Positions 34,441 through 40,175 of a stretch of 40,175 nucleotides of DNA are shown here, piece by piece (position 1 is the first letter of the stretch; every line of letters starts with the position of its first letter). The DNA lies in NCBI RefSeq assembly GCF_025960985.1, contig NZ_JAOQMX010000043.1, positions 1 through 40,175 of the forward strand, in the 5' to 3' direction. Source of the stretch: Flavobacterium psychraerolatum (GTDB lineage: Bacteria; Bacteroidota; Bacteroidia; Flavobacteriales; Flavobacteriaceae). The position numbers were made by a program, and so were the translations under genes. A model generated the notes under the pieces. That model was not told where the DNA came from. It was given only the letters and a program-made list of their open reading frames with translations, and did no database searches.

Positions 34441-37413
34441 ATGCAGAATAAAGGACTTATTAAATTTTTCGCAATTCTATTTGCATTGGTAAGTATTTAC
34501 CAACTCTCGTTTACATTTGTTTCGAGTAAAATTAAAAATGATGCTAAAGCTTTCGCAGGAAATAATCCTGATAAAGAACTAAGGTATCTAGATTCAATTG
34601 GTAAAGAAAAAGTGTTTAACTTAGGATTTGCTGATTTTACTTTTGACGAAGTAAAAGACAAACAAATAAATAAAGGTCTAGACTTAGAGGGTGGTATCAA
34701 TGTGATATTACAAATCTCAGTAAAAGACATATTAAAAGGTTTGTCTAACAATTCGAAAAATCCTGTTTTTAATAAATCATTAGCTGACGCTACTGCAAAC
34801 TTAAAAGGAAATCAAACTTATCTTGATGCTTTTTTTGAAGCTTTTGCTGCCAATTCTAAAGGTACAGTGAAATTAGCTTCTCCTGATATTTTTGCAAACC
34901 GTTCTTTGCAAGGTGAAGGTGGTGTGAATTTTCAAATGTCAGATTCGGATGTTGAAAAAGTTATTAAAAGAAAAGTTGACGAATCTGTAGAAAGTGCTTT
35001 TGGAGTACTTAGAAAACGTATTGATAAATTTGGAGTTACACAACCAAACATTCAAAAGTTAGGTGAATCAGGAAGAATTCTTGTTGAGCTTCCAGGTGCT
35101 AAAGATGTCGATAGAATTAAGAAATTATTACAAAGTACTGCTCAACTAGAGTTTTGGGAAACGTATAAAATAGATGAAATGGGTTCTTTTTTAATGGCTG
35201 CCAATGAAGCATTGAAAAAAACTGAAGTAAACAAGGTTGAAACTAAAAAAGTTGTTAAAGATTCTTTAACTGCTTTGTTAACTGATTCTAAAGATTCAAC
35301 GGCTACGAAAGTTGGAAATAATCCTTTATTTGATAAAATGTTATCTCAAGGTGGGGGACCAGTTTTAGGATTATATGCTCCAAAAGACACAGCTGTTATA
35401 AATGGATATTTAAAAAGATCTGATATCAAAATTTTATTAGCTCCTGACCAACGTTATGCTAAATTTGTTTGGGGTATTAGTGAAAAATTAAAAGATAAAG
35501 ACGGTAAACAAGTTGAAGCAGTTTCTTTATATGCCTTAAAAGGAAATAGAAATAACACAGCCGACATGAGCGGTGGAGTAGTTACGGGTGCTAGTGCATC
35601 TTTTGATCAACTAGGTAAGCCATCAGTTTCTATTGAAATGAGTGGACAAGGTGCTAAAACTTGGGAAGAATTAACAGGTAGAGCTTATACTCAAAAATCA
35701 AATATTGCTATTGTTTTAGATGATATTGTGTATTCTGCTCCTGGAGTTACTACTGGTCCTATTGCAGGAGGAAGATCTGAAATTTCTGGAAGTTTTACTC
35801 TTGATGAATCTACAGATTTAGCAAATGTTTTAAGAGCAGGTAAATTACCTGCAGCAGCAGATATTGTGCAATCAGAAGTAGTAGGTCCATCCTTAGGTCA
35901 AGAAGCGATTGATAATGGTACAACTTCAGCATTAGTTGGTTTATTATTAGTGTCTTTATGGATGATGGTATATTATGGTAAAGCAGGTTGGTATGCAAAT
36001 ATTGCTTTAGCAGTTAACTTACTTTTCCTTTTCGGAATCTTAGCTAGCTTAGGTGCTGTATTAACATTGCCAGGTATTGCTGGTATCGTTTTAACAATGG
36101 GTACTGCGGTTGATGCGAACATCATTATATACGAACGTGCAAAAGAAGAATTAAGAGAAGGGAAGTCACTTTCTGAAGCAGTTCAAATTTCATACAGTTG
36201 GACTGGAGCAATGCGATCTATCGTTGATGCAAACGTGACGCATATTTTGATTGGTGCAGTATTGTTTATCTTTGGATCAGGACCAATCAAAGGTTTTGCT
36301 ACGACATTGTTGATTGGTATTATTACATCATTATTTACTTCTATTTTTATTGCTAGAATTTTTATTGATAAAAATATTCAAGGAAAAGCCGATCTATCAT
36401 TTGTAACTAGTTTTTCTAAAAACTTCTTTACAAACTTTCATTTTGATTTCTTGAAAGTTAAAAAATACACATACATCTTTTCTGCAATTGTAATTGTAGT
36501 TAGTGTATTCTCACTTGCGACTAATGGATTGGATCAAGGAGTTGATTTTGTTGGAGGAAGAACTTTTCAAGTTCGTTTTGAAAAACCTATTGACTCTGAA
36601 GCTGTAAAAGCTGATTTGACAAAAGTATTTGGTAGTGCAGAAGCGAAAGTTTTTGGTAATGATAACCAATTGAAAATTACTACTAAATATAAAGTAAAAG
36701 AGCACGGTACTGAGGCTGATGAAGAAGTAAATAAATTAATGTTTGAAACATTACGTAAATACTATTCTCCAGGTTTAACATATGATAAATTTGTAAATGC
36801 TTATGATGGGAAGCAATTTGGAATTCTTCAAGCTTCAAAAGTAGGACCTACAGTAGCAGAGGATATTAAAACAAATGCTTACTGGGCAGTTTTAGGATCT
36901 TTATTAATTGTATTCTTATACTTATTGATTAGTTTTAGAAAATGGCAATATGGTTTAGGAGCAATTGCAGCTGTTGCGCATGATGTTATCTTTGTATTAG
37001 GAATCTATTCATTATGTTACAAATTCATGCCTTTTGGAATGGAAATTGACCAACACTTTATTGCTGCTATACTAACAGTTATCGGTTACTCTATGAATGA
37101 TACTGTAATTGTATTTGATAGAGTTCGTGAATTCTTGGATGGTAAAGTTAAAGGTAGCTTTGGTGAAATTGTAAACAAATCAATTAACTCTACTATGTCA
37201 AGAACAATAAATACCTCTTTGACAATGATTGGTGTATTATTAATCATGTTTCTTTTTGGTGGAGAATCTATTAGAGGATTTATCTTCGCAATGCTTATTG
37301 GTATTGTAGTTGGAACATACTCTTCATTATTCATTGCTACACCAGTATTGGTAGATACAATCTCGAATGAAGAAAAAAACTTGATTGAAAAACAACACGA
37401 AGATGTTGTTTAG
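34441..37413 (+). CDS. secDF: Fused protein translocase subunit SecDF
   Basis: The protein has 990 residues joining SecD and SecF, as is common in Bacteroidetes. One N-terminal helix (about 8-27) is followed by a large periplasmic SecD domain (GLDLEGGINVILQ, FGVTQPNIQKLGESGRILVELPG, and later DLANVLRAGKLPA). Five helices follow, with VDANIIIYERAKEEL. SecF starts near 665 (VDFVGGRTFQVRF) and carries six helices with YSMNDTVIVFDRVRE. These Asp/Arg residues carry proton flow that helps pull exported proteins across the inner membrane, including the T9SS cargo made here. The frame is intact. Confidence 0.97.
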   Translation: MQNKGLIKFFAILFALVSIYQLSFTFVSSKIKNDAKAFAGNNPDKELRYLDSIGKEKVFNLGFADFTFDEVKDKQINKGLDLEGGINVILQISVKDILKGLSNNSKNPVFNKSLADATANLKGNQTYLDAFFEAFAANSKGTVKLASPDIFANRSLQGEGGVNFQMSDSDVEKVIKRKVDESVESAFGVLRKRIDKFGVTQPNIQKLGESGRILVELPGAKDVDRIKKLLQSTAQLEFWETYKIDEMGSFLMAANEALKKTEVNKVETKKVVKDSLTALLTDSKDSTATKVGNNPLFDKMLSQGGGPVLGLYAPKDTAVINGYLKRSDIKILLAPDQRYAKFVWGISEKLKDKDGKQVEAVSLYALKGNRNNTADMSGGVVTGASASFDQLGKPSVSIEMSGQGAKTWEELTGRAYTQKSNIAIVLDDIVYSAPGVTTGPIAGGRSEISGSFTLDESTDLANVLRAGKLPAAADIVQSEVVGPSLGQEAIDNGTTSALVGLLLVSLWMMVYYGKAGWYANIALAVNLLFLFGILASLGAVLTLPGIAGIVLTMGTAVDANIIIYERAKEELREGKSLSEAVQISYSWTGAMRSIVDANVTHILIGAVLFIFGSGPIKGFATTLLIGIITSLFTSIFIARIFIDKNIQGKADLSFVTSFSKNFFTNFHFDFLKVKKYTYIFSAIVIVVSVFSLATNGLDQGVDFVGGRTFQVRFEKPIDSEAVKADLTKVFGSAEAKVFGNDNQLKITTKYKVKEHGTEADEEVNKLMFETLRKYYSPGLTYDKFVNAYDGKQFGILQASKVGPTVAEDIKTNAYWAVLGSLLIVFLYLLISFRKWQYGLGAIAAVAHDVIFVLGIYSLCYKFMPFGMEIDQHFIAAILTVIGYSMNDTVIVFDRVREFLDGKVKGSFGEIVNKSINSTMSRTINTSLTMIGVLLIMFLFGGESIRGFIFAMLIGIVVGTYSSLFIATPVLVDTISNEEKNLIEKQHEDVV

Positions 37414-37434
37414 ATAATACTATTTAATAAATTG

Positions 37435-37468
37435 AAAAAGGGATTCAACAATGTTGGATCCCTTTTTT
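37435..37468 (+). terminator. Terminator of secDF
   Basis: AAAAAGGGAT-CAACA pairs with TGTTG-ATCCCTTTTTT around a very short loop, with one mismatch. The long T tail makes it a strong terminator. Confidence 0.85.
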
Positions 37469-37938
37469 ATTGGCTATAATTCTAGGAAATCACGTTGCTT
37501 AGATATAAATAGATCAAATAAAACATGTTGAAAGTATGATATAATAAAGCTTAATGATAGCTAATTTTAGATGATTTGAAAGAAGTACTATTCAGTAATC
37601 TATAAATTATTAAAATAGAATAAACAAAAGTTTATTATTACTAGTGATAGTAGTTTTACAGATACTTTTCCTAATGACTGATGAGTAAGCTTTAATAGCT
37701 AAAGTATACCTTGGCGTATTTCAATTATCAAACCTATTGATAGGACTTAAGTAATAAATATTAACTATTCTTTTATAACTGAAGAGCGGTACTGCTTTGA
37801 ATCTTTATTATATACTAGAGGTAATTTTTTTATGGATTTAATATATGATGAAATAGAATTTTTATGTCTTAAATGTTTCCAAAAGAATTCCAATACAAAT
37901 ACTGTTGTAGTATATTTGTTTACCTATTAATCACAGTT
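37469..37938 (+). promoter_or_regulatory. Upstream region of the MutS-like gene
   Basis: TATATTTG at 37911-37918 is a perfect -7 match 20 bases before the ATG at 37939. I see no gene or repeat in 37469-37900. Confidence 0.55.
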
Positions 37939-39711
37939 ATGAAAATTTATCATTCAAAGAAAGCTAGTTTAGAAAATGATTTAGAAACTCTCAATAAAAA
38001 ATACAGCTCTATAAGTGTTTTGAGATTGATTGCTATCGTTGCCTTTCTGTTTAGTTTTTATTATTATATTCAAAATAGCGAAGTCGTTTTTGCTATTGGC
38101 GCATTTTTATTCTTTATCGGATTTATTGTTTTGATGAAAATCCATTCTAAGCTACAATTCGAAAGAAAAATTCAAGAAGCATTATTAGAAATTAATACCA
38201 ATGAAATTGATTTTCTTGAAAATAAAAAGTTGCCTTTTGAAAATGGAATTGAATTCAATGACTTTCATCATCCATATGCCTACGACTTGGATATATTTGG
38301 TGAGCATTCTTTGTTTCAAAATCTCAATAGGACAGCTACTTATATTGGAAAAAAAAAGTTATCCAATTTACTATTAAAAGTAGGTTCTAATGACTTTATC
38401 AAGGACAATCAAGAAGCAGTGAAAGAATTAACCCTTAAGATTGAATGGAGGCAAGATTTCTCAGCTTATGCTAAAGTTACCAGAGATAATGAAATTACCT
38501 ATAGTAATTTATTGAAATGGAGTACGTTCAATAGTGTTGGTTTACCGCGTTGGGTAGTTTTGTTCTCGTACATAAGTCCTATTGTTTTTGTTAGTGTTTT
38601 AGTGGCTTATTTGATTAGTTCGAATGTAGTTTTAGCCAATTCACTATCTTATTTGGTACTAATCAATTTAATTGTTTTAGGGATGTTTTTAAAACGCATT
38701 CAATTGGAAGTAGCAAATTCGGATAATATTGATACAATAAGTAAACAATATAGTTTCTTGTTGCAAAAAATAGAAAATGAATCTTTTACTTCGAATAAAT
38801 TAAAAGATTTACAAAAAAAATTGACTTTTAAGTCAGAAAATGCTAGTATACATTTAAAAAAATTATCAGAACTTTTTTCGAATAATGACACTATTTCGAA
38901 TTTTGTTACAGCAATATTATTCAATGGTACGTTCTTGTTTAATATACACATTTTGAAACGATTGATTTTTTGGAAAAAAGAAAATGCACATGCACTTGAA
39001 GACTGGTTAGAGGTTATTGGTGAAATAGAATCGATGATTAGTTTAGCTAATTTCGCCTATAATAATGCAGATTTTGTTTATCCTAAATTAAATTCTGATT
39101 TTATCATAGATTTTAAGGATCTCAGTCATCCGTTGCTAAATGCTAACATTAGAATTGGTAATGAAGTGAGTTTTAATCCGCAGTCTTTTATGATATTGAC
39201 CGGTTCAAATATGTCAGGTAAGAGTACCTTTTTAAGAAGTTTGGGGATCAATATGGTATTGTCAGGAATTGGTTCTGTTGTTTGTGCTTCAGAGGCTACG
39301 GTACATCCTTTACCTGTTCTAGTTTCCATGCGCTTGTCTGATTCGTTGACTGATAGTGAATCGTATTTTTATGCTGAAATTAAACGTCTTAAACAAATTA
39401 TGGATGCACTAGAGGAGCAACCTGCTTTTGTATTACTAGACGAAATCCTGAGAGGAACTAATTCAGATGATAAACGCAATGGAACGATTGAAGTAGTGAA
39501 AAAAGTGATAGCTCAAAAAGCTATTGGAGCCATAGCTACACACGATATAGAAGTGTGCCTAACGACTAATGATTTTCCTGATACTTTAATTAATAAATGC
39601 TTTGAAGTCGAAATTGTCAATGATGACCTTTATTTTGATTATAAATTAAGAGATGGCGTTTGCCAGAATAAAAGTGCGTCTTTCTTGATGAAGAAAATGG
39701 GTGTTATTTAA
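37939..39711 (+). CDS. Membrane MutS-related ATPase
   Basis: The protein has 590 residues from the ATG at 37939. A frame from 37873 exists but starts before the promoter -7 box at 37911. Two hydrophobic segments near the N-terminus (about 28-66) and two more near 205-250 suggest a membrane protein. The C-terminal MutS ATPase has Walker A GSNMSGKSTFL starting at 422, VCASEATVHPL, SESYFYAEIKRLKQI, Walker B FVLLDEILRGTNSDDK and the H-loop AIATHDIEV. The mismatch-binding domain of MutS is absent. Such MutS7-like proteins have no settled function. Confidence 0.88.
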   Translation: MKIYHSKKASLENDLETLNKKYSSISVLRLIAIVAFLFSFYYYIQNSEVVFAIGAFLFFIGFIVLMKIHSKLQFERKIQEALLEINTNEIDFLENKKLPFENGIEFNDFHHPYAYDLDIFGEHSLFQNLNRTATYIGKKKLSNLLLKVGSNDFIKDNQEAVKELTLKIEWRQDFSAYAKVTRDNEITYSNLLKWSTFNSVGLPRWVVLFSYISPIVFVSVLVAYLISSNVVLANSLSYLVLINLIVLGMFLKRIQLEVANSDNIDTISKQYSFLLQKIENESFTSNKLKDLQKKLTFKSENASIHLKKLSELFSNNDTISNFVTAILFNGTFLFNIHILKRLIFWKKENAHALEDWLEVIGEIESMISLANFAYNNADFVYPKLNSDFIIDFKDLSHPLLNANIRIGNEVSFNPQSFMILTGSNMSGKSTFLRSLGINMVLSGIGSVVCASEATVHPLPVLVSMRLSDSLTDSESYFYAEIKRLKQIMDALEEQPAFVLLDEILRGTNSDDKRNGTIEVVKKVIAQKAIGAIATHDIEVCLTTNDFPDTLINKCFEVEIVNDDLYFDYKLRDGVCQNKSASFLMKKMGVI

Positions 39712-39834
39712 AGGAGGTATTAAAGCGTTTGAAAGTTTTATTAATTTAATTGTGGGAGCAATGACCTACTAAATGCTACTAATTAGAGCTATTTATAGAA
39801 GGTAATTGGTGCTAAAAACAAATGATATAGATAA

Positions 39835-39876
39835 TAAAAAAGAGTCCATTTTTCGAAAGTAAATGGACTTTTTTTA
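39835..39876 (+). terminator. Terminator before the insertion sequence
   Basis: AGTCCATTT (39843-39851) and AAATGGACT (39861-39869) pair around a TTCGAAAGT loop, flanked by A-run and T-run. Being symmetric it may serve both strands. The 120 bases before it hold nothing. Confidence 0.85.
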
Positions 39877-39885
39877 TTTAATAAG

Positions 39886-40175
39886 TGTCCCGTCCTGAAA
39901 TAGCGATACACAAAAAGTATCCTTATGGAAAAACATGAAGAAACACGCTATGTTAAGCGTACCCAAAAAGATTACTCAATGTCTTTTAAATTACAAATTG
40001 TTCAAGAAATTGAACGAGGAATTACTACTATTTCCCAAGTTAAAAAAGAATACGGGATTCAGTCTCGGGCTACTATTGTACAATGGTTACGAAAATTTGG
40101 TAACTTTGATTGGGAAAACCAAACACCATTCACTATGTCAAAGGGACCAGAACAAAAGATAATGGAGCTTGAAGC
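39886..40175 (+). mobile_element. IS3-family insertion sequence, left end, cut by window edge
   Basis: TGTCCCGTCCTGAAA at 39886 is the probable terminal inverted repeat. It is followed after 25 bases by a transposase orfA. The right end and orfB lie outside the window. Confidence 0.75.
39925..40175 (+). CDS. IS3-family transposase OrfA, partial
   Basis: The 5' 83 codons are present and the gene runs off the window. MEKHEETRYVKRTQKDYSMS is followed by SFKLQIVQEIERGITTISQ, VKKEYGIQSRATIVQWLRKF and the start of a leucine-zipper-like helix (GPEQKIMELEA). This is the helix-turn-helix of IS3 OrfA, which binds the IS ends and normally makes a fused OrfAB by frameshifting. I chose the ATG at 39925 because this frame gives the HTH. 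Another plus-strand frame (39935-40162) has no such match. Confidence 0.88.
   Translation, partial: MEKHEETRYVKRTQKDYSMSFKLQIVQEIERGITTISQVKKEYGIQSRATIVQWLRKFGNFDWENQTPFTMSKGPEQKIMELE

Noticed and set aside
39935..40162. 75-residue plus-strand frame at the window end
   Set aside because: The overlapping frame from 39925 encodes a recognisable IS3 OrfA helix-turn-helix; this one does not.
1..40175. CRISPR arrays, tRNA and rRNA genes
   Set aside because: I looked for regularly spaced direct repeats and for tRNA-like cloverleaf arms and found none that I could support by eye.

Overview
The window looks like a chromosomal segment of a Flavobacterium-like member of the Bacteroidetes. The DNA is AT-rich, and many promoters fit the Bacteroidetes form (TAnnTTTG near -7, often a TTG about 19-20 bases upstream). 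There is a type IX secretion (T9SS) cargo protease, a fused SecDF, a multispanning MutS-related ATPase and a GatB-AspRS fusion. The genus is inferred from gene content and style, not from a marker gene.

Layout. 292-4933 (minus) is a TetR-controlled tripartite drug efflux operon: tetR, a TolC-like channel, an EmrA/HlyD-like adaptor and an EmrB-like pump. Its promoter is buried in a tandem 17-bp operator. 5178-10373 is a surface-sugar block with four glycosyltransferases and an FdtA-like sugar ketoisomerase; two of the glycosyltransferases are translated from the ftsE operon. 10657-15515 encodes a large periplasmic TPR protein and an outer-membrane barrel. 15777-17490 holds a GreA-like small protein, a PIN-type toxin-antitoxin pair and a small unknown gene. 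17626-22627 is a translation operon: an asparagine-rich small ORF overlapping gatA, then gatA, then a gatB-aspS fusion. 23051-27126 is an accessory zone: a membrane-anchored nuclease-like protein, two unknowns, a decayed ParE-type toxin with two tandem antitoxins, and mobile repeats. 27223-30873 has a SPOUT methyltransferase and a lipoprotein plus M43 metalloprotease pair. 31258-39711 is mostly housekeeping (gyrB, mdh, secDF) followed by the MutS-like ATPase. The window ends inside an IS3-family element.

Two dispersed repeat families are visible. One is a palindrome-rich repeat of about 105-120 bp in three copies (181-283, 15599-15713, 27771-27888). The other is a MITE-like element with long imperfect terminal inverted repeats (24254-24474) and a shortened copy (26148-26290). 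Both MITE copies carry an intrinsic terminator, and the first copy supplies the last codons and the stop of the nuclease-like gene.

The most interesting idea is in the translation operon. An 89-residue ORF with nine Asn codons in sixteen sits just before gatA and overlaps it by one base. The operon encodes a covalently joined amidotransferase subunit and aspartyl-tRNA synthetase. The small ORF could be an Asn-tRNA-sensing leader gene, and the fusion a one-chain transamidosome core. The fusion follows from sequence; the sensing role is a hypothesis.
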